A DNA stretch of 33,089 bases, from positions 1-33,089 of the forward strand of contig JAURZN010000168.1 of the NCBI GenBank assembly GCA_030653355.1, read 5' to 3'. Position numbers and translations under genes: made by a program. Under the pieces are notes generated by a model. The model was not told the origin of the DNA, did not search any database, and was given only the letters and a program-made list of their open reading frames with translations. Below, in pieces: positions 24,982 through 33,089 of the stretch. Every line of letters starts with the position of its first letter. Within the stretch, counting starts at the first letter, position 1. Origin of the DNA: Gallionella sp. Its GTDB lineage: Bacteria; Pseudomonadota; Gammaproteobacteria; Burkholderiales; Gallionellaceae.

Positions 24982-25052
24982 GTGTTCGCTTTGCCTGCTC
25001 TCAGGATGGTTTGTGTTTCTACAACACCCCCATCGGTCAGTTGATGCGCGGA

Positions 25053-26675
25053 CTATGGTGCCGGGCGTGTGCTTGATAACATGCTCAGCGCTACCGCCTC
25101 GGCGACCTCGATGCCATCCACGGCGGCAGACAGGATTCCGCCCGCATAGCCCGCACCCTCACCGGTCGGATAAAGCCCCTTTGTGTTGATGCTTTGCAGG
25201 TCGTCGGCATTGCGTCTGATGCGTATCGGTGAGGAGGTGCGCGTCTCGACGCCGGTCAGTACGGCATCCGCAAGATCGAATCCCCTGATCTGTTTAGCGA
25301 AGGCGGGGATCGCTTCCCTGATTGCGTCGATGGCGTAATCCGGCAGCGCGGTGGACAAATCTGTCAGGTGTACGCCGGGCGTGTATGACGGTTGTACCTG
25401 ACCCAAGGCCGTTGAGGCTCTGCCCGCGAGAAAGTCGCCGACCAGCTGGCCCGGCGCCTGATAGGTGCCGCCTCCCAACTCGAAAGCGCGCGATTCCCAG
25501 AACCTTTGAAATGAAACACCCGCGAGCGGGTCACCGGGATAATCTTCTTCGGGCGTGATGCCTACCACGATGCCGGCATTGGCGTTGCGCTCGTTGCGCG
25601 AATACTGGCTCATGCCGTTGGTCACCACCCGCCCCGGTTCGGATGTCGCCGCCACCACCGTGCCGCCGGGACACATGCAGAAACTGTATACGGAGCGACC
25701 GTTGCTGGCGTGATGCACCAGCTTGTAGTCGGCTGCACCGAGCAATTCATTGCCCGCATTTTTGCCATAGCGTGCGCTATCAATCAGCGATTGCGGGTGT
25801 TCGATGCGGAAACCGATGGAGAAGGGCTTGGCTTCGATGTAAATGCCGCGCTTGTGTATCATTTCGAAAGTGTCGCGCGCGCTGTGGCCGACCGCCAGCA
25901 CCAAATGTGAGGTGGCGATGTGTTCACCGCCGGCGAGCACTACGCCAGTTACCTGACCATCCTTTATGTTGATGTCATCCACGCGGCTTTCGAAGCGTAT
26001 TTCGCCGCCCAGCGACTGTATGGTTGCGCGCATTTTTTCCACCATGCCGACCAGGCGGAAGGTGCCGATGTGCGGATGGCTGACGTAAAGAATTTCTTCC
26101 GGTGCGCCCGCCTTGACGAATTCATTCAGCACCTTGCGCCCCAGATGACGCGGGTCCTTGATCTGGCTGTACAGCTTGCCGTCGGAAAATGTTCCCGCGC
26201 CGCCTTCACCGAACTGTACGTTGGATTCGGGGTTGAGTACGCCTTGCCGCCACAGCCCGAAGGTGTCCTTGGTGCGTTCGCGCACCGCCTTGCCGCGCTC
26301 CAGTATCAGCGGTCGAAAACCCATCTGCGCCAGCAGCAGTCCGGCAAACAGCCCCGCCGGGCCCATACCGATGACGACAGGTCGTGAAGGCAATTCAACC
26401 GGCGCGTGTGCGACGAAGTGATAACCTGTATCGGGCGCTACCCTGATATGTTGATCGCTGGCGAATTTCGCCAGCACCGCAGCCTCTTCGCGCACCGTCA
26501 CATCCAGTGTGTAGGCAAACAGGATGGCGCGCGGTTTGCGCGCATCCACGCCGCGCTTGAAGACGATATAGTCGATCAGCTCATCCTCGTTCAGGCACAA
26601 TCGTTTGAGGATGGCCGTCCTGATTTCGCCTTCGGCATGCGCCAGCGGTAATTTTATTTCTGTCAGTCGTAACAT
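25053..26675 (-). CDS. FAD-dependent NAD(P)-type dehydrogenase (COG2509 type)
   Basis: This 540-residue protein resembles the uncharacterised FAD-utilising dehydrogenases of COG2509. An N-terminal domain (about 1-90) precedes the dinucleotide-binding GMGPAGLFAGLLLAQMGFRPLILERG (from about residue 102), a hallmark NVQFGEGGAGTFSDGKLYSQ, a CMCPGGTVVAATSEPG stretch with two cysteines, and a C-terminal FAD-contacting GLYPTGEGAGYAGGILSAAVDG. The reaction is unknown for the family. Only 12 bases separate it from the trpE stop, so it is co-transcribed with trpE. Whether this neighbourhood is ancestral cannot be told here. Confidence 0.88.
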   Translation of the reverse strand: MLRLTEIKLPLAHAEGEIRTAILKRLCLNEDELIDYIVFKRGVDARKPRAILFAYTLDVTVREEAAVLAKFASDQHIRVAPDTGYHFVAHAPVELPSRPVVIGMGPAGLFAGLLLAQMGFRPLILERGKAVRERTKDTFGLWRQGVLNPESNVQFGEGGAGTFSDGKLYSQIKDPRHLGRKVLNEFVKAGAPEEILYVSHPHIGTFRLVGMVEKMRATIQSLGGEIRFESRVDDINIKDGQVTGVVLAGGEHIATSHLVLAVGHSARDTFEMIHKRGIYIEAKPFSIGFRIEHPQSLIDSARYGKNAGNELLGAADYKLVHHASNGRSVYSFCMCPGGTVVAATSEPGRVVTNGMSQYSRNERNANAGIVVGITPEEDYPGDPLAGVSFQRFWESRAFELGGGTYQAPGQLVGDFLAGRASTALGQVQPSYTPGVHLTDLSTALPDYAIDAIREAIPAFAKQIRGFDLADAVLTGVETRTSSPIRIRRNADDLQSINTKGLYPTGEGAGYAGGILSAAVDGIEVAEAVALSMLSSTRPAP

Positions 26676-26687
26676 TGGTTTCTTTTT

Positions 26688-28175
26688 CTAGCGATGCAGG
26701 TCTGCATCCAGGCCGTCAAGTGCCATTTCTGCCGCACGCAGCACGGCGCGCGCCTTGTTCTGGGTTTCCATCCATTCGCTGTCGGCAACCGAGTCGGCGA
26801 CAATGCCTGCACCCGCCTGCACATAAAGCGTGTTGTCCTTGACGACAGCGGTGCGCAGCGCAATGGCGACATCCATGTCGCCGTTAAAGCCCAGATAGCC
26901 GACTGCACCGGCGTAGATGCCGCGTTTGGAAGGCTCAAGTTCGTCGATGATTTCCATGGCACGCACTTTCGCGGCCCCCGATACCGTACCGGCCGGGAAG
27001 GTCGCGCGCAGCACATCCATCGCATCTAGTCCCTGTTTGAGCCTGGCCTCGACGTTGGAGACGATGTGCATCACATGCGAATAGCGTTCGATCACCATCT
27101 TGTCCGTTAATTTTACCGTGCCGTTTTGCGCGACGCGGCCGATGTCGTTGCGCCCCAGATCGATCAGCATCAGGTGTTCTGCCAGTTCCTTCGGGTCGGC
27201 CAGCAGTTCCTGCGCCAGCTCGGCATCCTGTTGTGGCGTCTTGCCGCGCGGGCGGGTTCCGGCAATCGGGCGCACCGTGACCACATCGCCTTCGAGGCGT
27301 GCCAGAATCTCCGGTGAGGAACCGACTACGTGATGGTCGCCCATGTCGTAATAGAACATGTAGGGCGACGGGTTGATGCTGCGTAGCGCGCGATACAGCG
27401 AGAGCGGTGAGGCGGGGAAGGGCTGCGTCATGCGTTGCGACAGCACCACCTGCATGATGTCGCCGTCGAAGATGTATTGCTTGGCTTTTTCCACCGCTGC
27501 CTTGAAGGCTGTTTCTCCGAATTCGGACTGCGCTTCGATGGGCGGCACGGGCGCTGCGTAGGGTATGTCCACCGGCAGACGCAGCATGGCCGTCAGTTCG
27601 CGCAGGCGCTCGCGTGCCAGTGCATAGGCATCATCCCGTGCCGGATCGGCATAGACGATAAAGGTCAGCTTGCCGGAGAGATTGTCCACCACGGCCAGTT
27701 GCTCGGTCAGCATCAGCAGGATGTCCGGTGTGCCTATCGCGTCCGGCTTGTGTACGTTATCCAGGCGCGGCTCGATGTAGCGTATGGTCTCGTAGCCGAA
27801 ATAGCCCGCCAGACCGCCGGTGTAACGCGGCAGGCCGGACAGGGGGGCAACCTTGAAGCGGGACTGATATTCGCTGATGAAATCCAGCGGGGTGCCGACT
27901 TCATGAGTCGTTTCGCTGTTTTTATGCGTCAACGTGACACGCTTGCCGCGCACGGTGATGCGGGTATCGGCAGGCAGCCCGATGAAGGAATAGCGCCCGA
28001 AACGTTCTCCGCCCTGCACTGATTCCAGCAGATAGGAATAGGGGCGGTTGGCCAGTTTGAGATACAGCGAAAGCGGCGTGTCGAGATCGGCGAAAGTCTC
28101 TGCGACCAGCGGGATGCGGTTATAGCCTTGTTGGGCCAGCGTATTGAATTCTTGCTCGGTGATGGGGTGCAGCAT
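26688..28175 (-). CDS. trpE: Anthranilate synthase component I
   Basis: TrpE converts chorismate to anthranilate using ammonia from TrpG, the committed step to tryptophan. The 495-residue protein shows the feedback-inhibition motif LLES near residue 50 ([19 protein letters not shown]). The chorismate-binding core includes [60 protein letters not shown] and the C-terminal [11 protein letters not shown] strong ribosome-binding site AGGAGG lies six bases before the ATG. That site can be paired by upstream RNA, and a candidate leader peptide precedes it. trpG and trpD are not adjacent but about 9.7 kb further along the same strand. Confidence 0.97.
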   Translation of the reverse strand: MLHPITEQEFNTLAQQGYNRIPLVAETFADLDTPLSLYLKLANRPYSYLLESVQGGERFGRYSFIGLPADTRITVRGKRVTLTHKNSETTHEVGTPLDFISEYQSRFKVAPLSGLPRYTGGLAGYFGYETIRYIEPRLDNVHKPDAIGTPDILLMLTEQLAVVDNLSGKLTFIVYADPARDDAYALARERLRELTAMLRLPVDIPYAAPVPPIEAQSEFGETAFKAAVEKAKQYIFDGDIMQVVLSQRMTQPFPASPLSLYRALRSINPSPYMFYYDMGDHHVVGSSPEILARLEGDVVTVRPIAGTRPRGKTPQQDAELAQELLADPKELAEHLMLIDLGRNDIGRVAQNGTVKLTDKMVIERYSHVMHIVSNVEARLKQGLDAMDVLRATFPAGTVSGAAKVRAMEIIDELEPSKRGIYAGAVGYLGFNGDMDVAIALRTAVVKDNTLYVQAGAGIVADSVADSEWMETQNKARAVLRAAEMALDGLDADLHR

Positions 28176-28259
28176 GAAAAACCTCCTGTGTTGTGTCGCA
28201 GGGGCGAAGAAAACTCGCCCGTGGTAATGGTTGCAGGGGCGCAGACGCCCCTGCGTGGG
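28176..28259 (-). promoter_or_regulatory. Candidate trp attenuator RNA structures
   Basis: Five segments, in minus-strand order: A GCAGGGGCG (28254-28246), B CGCCCCTGC (28241-28233), C GGGCGA (28220-28215), D TCGCCCCTGCG (28207-28197) and E CAGGAGG (28188-28182), followed by five Ts. A can pair with B or D; C with B or D; D with E. The D-E hairpin would both end transcription and hide the trpE ribosome-binding site, while C-D would prevent it. This is an inferred model. The GCAGGGGCG arms also look like dispersed repeats, which is the alternative reading. Confidence 0.5.
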
Positions 28260-28304
28260 TCAACACCATCGCCAACTATTCATCGTGTACAGGAGGGTTC
28301 TCAT
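28260..28304 (-). CDS. trpL: Candidate trp leader peptide with two Trp codons
   Basis: This 14-codon frame encodes MRTLLYTMNSWRWC and stops six bases before segment A of the proposed attenuator. Two tryptophan codons (28274-28272 and 28268-28266) lie just before the stop; tryptophan is rare in proteins, and the frame sits directly upstream of trpE. Its ATG begins one base after the gph stop codon, so it could be translated by re-initiation; no good ribosome-binding site is visible. An internal ATG (28283) would give MNSWRWC. The position of the Trp codons is what ribosome-mediated attenuation needs. Support is by context only. Confidence 0.55.
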   Translation of the reverse strand: MRTLLYTMNSWRWC

Positions 28305-28305
28305 A

Positions 28306-29004
28306 TCAGGCCAGTTTGATCAAGGACATTGCAGCCGGAAGATTGGCGATCACAGCGTCCAGGTCCAGCGTTTCCACGGGTTCGCCGTGGTTATAGCCGT
28401 AAGGCACGCAGAATGTCGGACAACCGGCGGCACGCGCGGCCAGCGTGTCATTCAGCGAGTCGCCAATCAGCAATACCTGCTCGGTGGGTACGCCGAAGAA
28501 TTTCGCGGCATGTTGCAAGGGCAACGGATGCGGTTTCTTTTCCGGCAGGGTGTCGCCCGCGAGCACGATTTCAAAATACTTCGTCAGACCGACGCCGGCC
28601 AGCAGTGGCGTAGTGAAACATTCCAGTTTGTTGGTGATGCAACCCAGACGGAAACCCGCCGCTTTCATGGCTTCCAGTCCTTCGATGACGCCTTCGAAAG
28701 TTTTACTTTCCAGCAGCAGGTCGTTGTAGTGTTTCTCGAAGATAGGCAGTGCATGATCGTATAAGGCGGCATCCGGTGTGGCGTGCATTTCGCCGGTCAG
28801 CGCGCGCTTTACCAGCCAGCTGACGCCGTTGCCGATATAGCTCGCCAGCAGCTCTTGCGAAACAGGGGCATAGTCCATATCGCGCAACATGCGGTTGGCG
28901 GCTTCGGAAAGTTCCGGTGCTGTGTGCAGCATCGTGCCATCAAGATCAATGACGATGGCTTTGATACTGACGGGGGTGGTGAATCGCTTGATGTTTTCTG
29001 ACAT
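28306..29004 (-). CDS. gph: Phosphoglycolate phosphatase
   Basis: This HAD-family enzyme removes phosphate from 2-phosphoglycolate, made by RubisCO oxygenation or DNA repair. The 232-residue protein has motif I DLDGTMLH, the ITNKLE motif II, the lysine in EKKPHPLPL, and motif IV GDSLNDTLAA. The gene order rpe-gph-trpE is a common proteobacterial arrangement. It starts eight bases after the lipoprotein gene and ends one base before the candidate trp leader peptide. Confidence 0.93.
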   Translation of the reverse strand: MSENIKRFTTPVSIKAIVIDLDGTMLHTAPELSEAANRMLRDMDYAPVSQELLASYIGNGVSWLVKRALTGEMHATPDAALYDHALPIFEKHYNDLLLESKTFEGVIEGLEAMKAAGFRLGCITNKLECFTTPLLAGVGLTKYFEIVLAGDTLPEKKPHPLPLQHAAKFFGVPTEQVLLIGDSLNDTLAARAAGCPTFCVPYGYNHGEPVETLDLDAVIANLPAAMSLIKLA

Positions 29005-29012
29005 GGGGTTCC

Positions 29013-29402
29013 TTAATGCGCTTTGGCAGGTTTCTTTTCGGGCGCGGTGGAATGATCCGGCGCGGTTTTTAATGCGCTTTCATCGCCCTTGGGTTTTATA
29101 TCTGTTGCGGCGGGTGCCGATGCAGATACCACTTGTTCGACGCTAACGGGATTGGCGCCCATGCTGGGGTCGAGTTTTCTGTCCGTTATATCCTTGTCGG
29201 CAGATTTCCAGCCCATCAGCACCGAGCTGGGGCTGTGCGCCTCGTTTTCCTTCATGCAATCTTCAGGTGTTTTCAGCGAAACACGGCAGGCATAGCCTAC
29301 CGCTTCGGCGTCATAGATTTTTTGCTCTGCCACGCCCGTGATGCGATCACAACCCGAGGTTGCGAGCACAATGATCAGCAAGGTGAAGGCGTGGCGAAGC
29401 AT
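29013..29402 (-). CDS. Small predicted lipoprotein of unknown function
   Basis: The 129-residue protein starts with a hydrophobic signal (LRHAFTLLIIVLATSGC). The cysteine at residue 18 fits a lipoprotein signal peptidase site, although the -3 position is Thr rather than the usual Leu. The mature part has two further cysteines (YACRVS, EDCMKE) and a low-complexity, lysine- and alanine-rich tail, so a short anchored periplasmic protein is likely. It sits two bases after rpe and eight before gph, hence in the same operon. I do not recognise a family. Confidence 0.75.
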   Translation of the reverse strand: MLRHAFTLLIIVLATSGCDRITGVAEQKIYDAEAVGYACRVSLKTPEDCMKENEAHSPSSVLMGWKSADKDITDRKLDPSMGANPVSVEQVVSASAPAATDIKPKGDESALKTAPDHSTAPEKKPAKAH

Positions 29403-29404
29403 GA

Positions 29405-30085
29405 TTAAACCTTGGCCAGTTCAGCGCGCATCGCGGCGATCACGGTGTCGAACTGATGCTGGTCGGTGGCTTTGCGCGCGCCGAAAATCGCCGAACCTGC
29501 CACGAAGGTGTCCACGCCGGCAGCGGCGACTTCACGGATGTTCGCAGGGCCTACACCACCGTCGATTTCCAGACGGCAGTTGTAGCCGCCTGCATCTATC
29601 AACGCGCGTACCTTGCGTGCCTTGTCCAGCGTGTAAGGGATGAATTTCTGACCGCCGAAACCCGGGTTGACCGACATCAGCAGCACCATGTCCAGTTTGG
29701 GCAGCATGTATTCCAGGATATCCAGCGGAGTGGCCGGATTGAATACCAGACCCGCTTTGCAGCCGCTTTCCTTGATCAGGCCGATTGTGCGGTCAACGTG
29801 CTCGGAAGCTTCAGGGTGGAAGGTGATGTAAGTCGCGCCCGCCTTGGCGAAATCAGGGATGATGCGATCCACAGGCTTGACCATCAGATGCACGTCTATT
29901 GGTGCGGTCACGCCGTGAGCGCGCAGCGCATCGCAAACCAGCGGCCCTATGGTCAGGTTGGGGACGTAGTGATTGTCCATTACGTCGAAGTGCACGATGT
30001 CTGCACCAGCGGCGAGAACATTATCGACTTCCTCGCCCAGCTTGGCGAAGTTGGCGGAAAGGATGCTAGGGGCGATTTGATACAT
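29405..30085 (-). CDS. rpe: Ribulose-phosphate 3-epimerase
   Basis: Rpe interconverts ribulose-5-phosphate and xylulose-5-phosphate in the pentose phosphate and Calvin cycles. The 226-residue TIM-barrel protein shows the family start [17 protein letters not shown], the metal-site strands [18 protein letters not shown] and VHLMVKP, the loop [14 protein letters not shown], and [11 protein letters not shown]. It is the first gene of the operon that continues to trpE. With cbbY and gph nearby it fits an autotrophic lifestyle. Confidence 0.96.
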   Translation of the reverse strand: MYQIAPSILSANFAKLGEEVDNVLAAGADIVHFDVMDNHYVPNLTIGPLVCDALRAHGVTAPIDVHLMVKPVDRIIPDFAKAGATYITFHPEASEHVDRTIGLIKESGCKAGLVFNPATPLDILEYMLPKLDMVLLMSVNPGFGGQKFIPYTLDKARKVRALIDAGGYNCRLEIDGGVGPANIREVAAAGVDTFVAGSAIFGARKATDQHQFDTVIAAMRAELAKV

Positions 30086-30204
30086 GATGTTTCCTTAGAA
30101 AGTTATTGGCGCAGCGCGTATTCTAAACCGAAATCAGCTGCCGGAGACGATGAGGGTTGAATTCCATGCGCGCTCACATGCCGTATTTCGGCGACGGGTG
30201 CAGA

Positions 30205-30924
30205 CTAGTCAGGCAGTTTTCCGAGCGTTAATCCGGTAGCCTGATAGAACTGCTCAAGGTTGCTCAGGTCGTCAAAGACTGCCGCCGCGCCGGTAAAATC
30301 ATGGTTGCGCGTGTAGTGATTGGTGGTGACATAAGTCTTGATTCCGGCTGCCAGACTGGAACGCAGCCCGTTTTCGGAATCTTCCAGCGCGATGCAGTCT
30401 GTCGCGGCCAATCCCATTTTTTCCAGCACCCAGAAATAAATATCCGGCGCAGGTTTCTTATGCGGCACGATGTCGCCACAGCCGTTGGCGGCAAACAAGT
30501 CAGCCCAGTCTTTCCCCAACCCTACTTCCAGCAGCGCGGTAACATTCTCCGGCGTGGTGGTGGTGGCGATGGCCAGCGTGATGCCCGCTGCATGTGCGTC
30601 ATGGATCAGTTGTTTAACGCCGGGGCGCAGCGGAACATTGCCCTCGCCTATCATGGTGGTGTAATGCTGCGTCTTGATGGCATGCAGGTTTTTCACAAAG
30701 CCGTCAAAGTCGGCGGGTTTGTCGAAGTCCTGCAGGAAATCGCTGACAAAATACTTGATGCGCTCTTTGCCGCCGGTTACTTTGAGCAGTTTGTCATACA
30801 GCGCTACATCCCAGTTCCAGTCCAGGCCGTTTTCGGCGAAAGCCTTGTTGAAGGACATGCGGTGTCCGTCTTCGGTATCGGCAAGTGTTCCGTCTACGTC
30901 AAAAATAATAGCTTTTATAGTCAT
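30205..30924 (-). CDS. cbbY: CbbY-type HAD phosphatase
   Basis: CbbY proteins are HAD phosphatases of Calvin-cycle organisms that destroy xylulose-1,5-bisphosphate, a RubisCO inhibitor. The 239-residue protein begins with motif I FDVDGTLADTE, has the cap-domain stretch NWDVALYDKLLKVTGGKERI, motif II ATTTTPEN, motif III lysine in HKKPAPDIY and motif IV EDSENGLRS. The GHRMSFNKAFAENGLDWNWD segment is typical of CbbY rather than other HAD enzymes. Oddly, the region ahead of the ATG is a heptamer array ending six bases away, and no Shine-Dalgarno sequence is visible. Confidence 0.88.
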   Translation of the reverse strand: MTIKAIIFDVDGTLADTEDGHRMSFNKAFAENGLDWNWDVALYDKLLKVTGGKERIKYFVSDFLQDFDKPADFDGFVKNLHAIKTQHYTTMIGEGNVPLRPGVKQLIHDAHAAGITLAIATTTTPENVTALLEVGLGKDWADLFAANGCGDIVPHKKPAPDIYFWVLEKMGLAATDCIALEDSENGLRSSLAAGIKTYVTTNHYTRNHDFTGAAAVFDDLSNLEQFYQATGLTLGKLPD

Positions 30925-30930
30925 GATTTT

Positions 30931-30964
30931 GTTAGTCGTTAGTCGTTAGTCGTTAGTCGTTAGT
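30931..30964. repeat. Heptanucleotide tandem array (GTTAGTC), 4.9 copies
   Basis: Four full copies of GTTAGTC plus GTTAGT run from 30931 to 30964. On the cbbY strand the array ends six bases before the start codon, so it occupies the place of the ribosome-binding site and leader. Confidence 0.95.
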
Positions 30965-30984
30965 AGGAGAAGATGTTTTCTCAA

Positions 30985-31037
30985 TCCTCAGTCCTCAGTC
31001 CTCAGTCCTCAGTCCTCAGTCCTCAGTCCTCAGTCCT
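30985..31037. repeat. Heptanucleotide tandem array (TCCTCAG), 7.6 copies
   Basis: Seven perfect copies of TCCTCAG (30985-31033) plus TCCT fill the gap up to the ffh stop codon at 31042. The unit shares AGTC spacing with the neighbouring GTTAGTC array but differs in two bases. A seven-base period is not coding. Confidence 0.95.
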
Positions 31038-31041
31038 AGTT

Positions 31042-32394
31042 TTACCTCATTCCCGGCAGCTTGCCCGCCATGCTGCGCATCATTTTAGCCATGCCGCCTC
31101 CCTTGGAGAACATCTTCATCATTTTCTGCGTTTGTTCAAACTGGTTGAGCAGCTGATTGACATGCATCACCTTCACGCCGGCGCCTTCGGCAATGCGCCG
31201 TTTGCGCGAGGCCTTGATGAGTTCGGGTTTGCTGCGTTCGAGCGGGGTCATCGAGTTAATGATGCCTTCCAGGCGATTGATGGATTTGTCGTCCACCTTG
31301 GAGTCGGCCGCAGCCTGGCTGAGTTGTGCGGGCAGTTTGTCCATTAACGCGGACATGCCGCCCATCTTGCGCATCTGCACAAACTGCATTTTGAAATCGT
31401 TGAGGTCGAAGCCCTTGCCGGCCTGCATCTTTTTGGCGAGTTTCTCGGCTTCGCCCTGATCTACCCCGCGTTGCGCTTCTTCCAGCAAAGACAGTACATC
31501 GCCCATGCCCAGTATGCGCGAAGCCATGCGCTCGGGGTGAAAGGCTTCCAGCCCGTTGGGTTTTTCGCTGACGCCGATAAACTTGATCGGTTTGCCGGTA
31601 ATCTGGCGCACCGAGAGTGCTGCGCCGCCGCGCGAGTCGCCGTCCAGCTTGGTGAGGATGATGCCGGTGAGCGGCAGCGCTTCGCCGAATGCCTTCGCGG
31701 TATTGACCGCATCCTGCCCGGTCATCGCATCCACTACAAACAGGGTTTCGATCGGTTTGAGCGAGGCGTGCAGTTGCTTGATTTCCGCCATCATTGCCTC
31801 GTCGATGGCAAGGCGTCCGGCGGTATCCACGATCAGCACATCGTGATGATGTTTGCGCGCAAAGTCCAGCGCGGCCAACGCGATGTCCTGCGGACGCTGC
31901 GAGATGTCGGAGGTGAAGAAATCGGTATCGAGTTGACTGGCCAGCGTGCGCAACTGTTCGATGGCTGCCGGGCGATAAATGTCGCAACTGACCAGCAGCA
32001 CTTTTTTCTTGTTCTGTTCGCGCAACAGTTTGGCGAGTTTGCCGCAGGTAGTGGTCTTACCCGCACCTTGCAGGCCGGCCATCAGAATGACCGCAGGCGG
32101 CGTGGTGGTGAGATCGAGCGCGTCGTTGTGCTCGCCCATCAGCTTGGTGAGTTCGCGATGAACTACGCCGATGAAGGCCTGGCCAGGGTTCAGGTTGCCG
32201 ATGACTTCCTGTCCCAGCGCGGCCTGCTTGACCGAGGCGGCCAGTTCCTTGACGACCGGCAAGGCCACGTCGGCTTCGAGCAGCGCCATGCGTACTTCGC
32301 GCAGCGCATCCTGAATGTTGTTCTCGCTGAGGCGTGCCTGACCGCGCAGGTTTTTAATGACACCAGAGAGACGTTGCGTCAAATTGTCCAGCAT
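31042..32394 (-). CDS. ffh: Signal recognition particle protein Ffh
   Basis: Ffh binds signal sequences of nascent membrane proteins and, with 4.5S RNA and FtsY, targets ribosomes to the membrane. The 450-residue protein has the N domain (1-90), the GTPase G domain with GLQGAGKTTTCGKL, DTAGRLAID, and TKLDGDSRGGAAL, and the methionine-rich M domain (from about 325) with QFVQMRKMGG, KASRKRRIAEGAG and MMKMFSKGGGMAKMMRSMAG. AAGGA lies five bases before the ATG. It is divergent from the ypjD-like gene. Confidence 0.98.
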   Translation of the reverse strand: MLDNLTQRLSGVIKNLRGQARLSENNIQDALREVRMALLEADVALPVVKELAASVKQAALGQEVIGNLNPGQAFIGVVHRELTKLMGEHNDALDLTTTPPAVILMAGLQGAGKTTTCGKLAKLLREQNKKKVLLVSCDIYRPAAIEQLRTLASQLDTDFFTSDISQRPQDIALAALDFARKHHHDVLIVDTAGRLAIDEAMMAEIKQLHASLKPIETLFVVDAMTGQDAVNTAKAFGEALPLTGIILTKLDGDSRGGAALSVRQITGKPIKFIGVSEKPNGLEAFHPERMASRILGMGDVLSLLEEAQRGVDQGEAEKLAKKMQAGKGFDLNDFKMQFVQMRKMGGMSALMDKLPAQLSQAAADSKVDDKSINRLEGIINSMTPLERSKPELIKASRKRRIAEGAGVKVMHVNQLLNQFEQTQKMMKMFSKGGGMAKMMRSMAGKLPGMR

Positions 32395-32462
32395 ATCCGT
32401 CCTTGTGGGTAATCAAAGTAAATGATGTAGAATCTGCGAAGTCTAAAACATTCTGACAAAAA

Positions 32463-33089
32463 ATGTCTAATCTTCTCCTGTCACTTTTCGCTTTCGTCAC
32501 CTATTCCTTACTGGCTGTCTACTTCTGGCGCGCACATGCGCGCGGCGAATGCGATGAGCGTTGCCGCGGCACGGTCGGGCACCTGTCACTATTTCCGATT
32601 GCGTTGCATGGCTATCTGTTGTGGAGCGGCATTTTTTCGGGAGGCGGAATCGATCTGGGGGTGTTTAATGCGCTGTCGCTGATTGTCTGGTTGACGCTGC
32701 TGGTGTACTGGGTGGCGCGCTTCTTTTATCCGATAGGCGGATTGCAGGCGCTGGTGTTGCCGCTGGCGGCCGTAACGCTGTTGTTGCCGGGCGTGTTTCC
32801 TGCTGATCATCAGTTAACCCATACGGATTTGCTGGCTTTCAGGGTGCATATCGCGGTTGCGATGTTGGCTTATAGCCTGTTTACCATCGCCATGCTGCAT
32901 GCGGTGCTGATTTCGCTGGTGGAGAAACGCCTGCACCATGCGAATTTGCCGCGTGTGTTGCGCAGCCTGCCGCCGCTGCTGACGATGGAAAGTTTGCTGT
33001 TTCGCATGATAGGCATCGGTTTTGTATTGCTGACGCTGACGCTGGTGTCGGGCGTGTTGTTTTCCGTAGAAATTTTCGGCAAGGTCTGG
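32463..33089 (+). CDS. Cytochrome c assembly protein, YpjD/CcsA family (5' part)
   Basis: An open frame starts at ATG 32463 and runs off the window end after 209 codons without a stop. The product is an integral membrane protein: MSNLLLSLFAFVTYSLLAVYF opens helix 1, with further helices around LSLFPIALHGYLLW, LSLIVWLTLLVYWVARFFYP, LVLPLAAVTLLLPG, FRVHIAVAMLAYSLFTIAMLH and MIGIGFVLLTLTLVSGVLF. The histidine in RVHIAVAMLAYS matches the conserved position of the HemX/CcsA/YpjD group of haem-handling proteins. Genes of this family commonly sit divergent from ffh in beta- and gammaproteobacteria. No clear ribosome-binding site precedes the ATG. Confidence 0.88.
   Translation, partial: MSNLLLSLFAFVTYSLLAVYFWRAHARGECDERCRGTVGHLSLFPIALHGYLLWSGIFSGGGIDLGVFNALSLIVWLTLLVYWVARFFYPIGGLQALVLPLAAVTLLLPGVFPADHQLTHTDLLAFRVHIAVAMLAYSLFTIAMLHAVLISLVEKRLHHANLPRVLRSLPPLLTMESLLFRMIGIGFVLLTLTLVSGVLFSVEIFGKVW

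Noticed and set aside
24854-25052. Second end of the island matching the GGGGGTATCT pair
   Set aside because: No convincing direct repeat to 16998-17019 was found; only a short CACCCCCATC resemblance.
28233-28254. The 9-base stem alone as a simple terminator of gph
   Set aside because: No T-run follows it on the minus strand, so on its own it is not a convincing intrinsic terminator; it was kept as part of the attenuator candidate or a dispersed repeat.
30931-31037. Possible CRISPR array
   Set aside because: The units are seven bases with no spacers, so these are simple tandem repeats.

Overview
The window looks like a betaproteobacterial chromosome, most likely from the Nitrosomonadales/Gallionellaceae type of autotroph. 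This rests on protein style, on CbbY (a Calvin-cycle accessory phosphatase) next to rpe and gph, on an ffh/ypjD divergent pair, and on a bacterial sucrose operon of the kind known from methylotrophs and nitrifiers. The genus cannot be fixed from sequence alone. No tRNA, rRNA, IS transposase or CRISPR array was seen.

Layout. (1) 2-3658, plus strand: a chemotaxis/signalling cluster of cheB, a degenerate Hpt-like small protein, a stand-alone receiver, a CheC-type phosphatase, and a membrane PAS-GGDEF diguanylate cyclase broken by a single-base frameshift. (2) 3699-11220: a MarR regulator divergent from a five-gene sucrose operon: PfkB fructokinase, sucrose-phosphate synthase with a dead phosphatase-like tail, sucrose-phosphate phosphatase, amylosucrase and galU. 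Together they make sucrose from UDP-glucose and fructose-6-phosphate and recycle it through amylosucrase and fructokinase. (3) 11281-15159: a 2Fe-2S/FAD reductase, an SDR-type epimerase, and htpG behind a near-perfect sigma-32 promoter. (4) 15346-16946: trpD and trpG.

(5) 17109-24853, minus strand: a type I restriction-modification island, in transcription order hsdM, truncated rhuM, GIY-YIG protein, half-length hsdS, a Phd/RelE-type toxin-antitoxin pair, hsdR. It lies between trpG and trpE, so the trp genes are split. Its genes carry several palindromic GC-rich repeats in frame as coding sequence. (6) 25053-30085, minus strand: rpe, a small lipoprotein gene, gph, a probable trp leader peptide with attenuator-like RNA segments, trpE, and a COG2509-type FAD protein. 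(7) 30205-33089: cbbY preceded by two heptanucleotide tandem arrays reaching almost to its start codon, ffh, and the 5' part of a ypjD/ccsA-like cytochrome c assembly gene cut by the window end.

The most notable points are the repeat-derived peptide insertions inside HsdR/HsdM, the candidate trp attenuator, the defence island splitting the trp genes, and the toxin-antitoxin pair inside the restriction operon.
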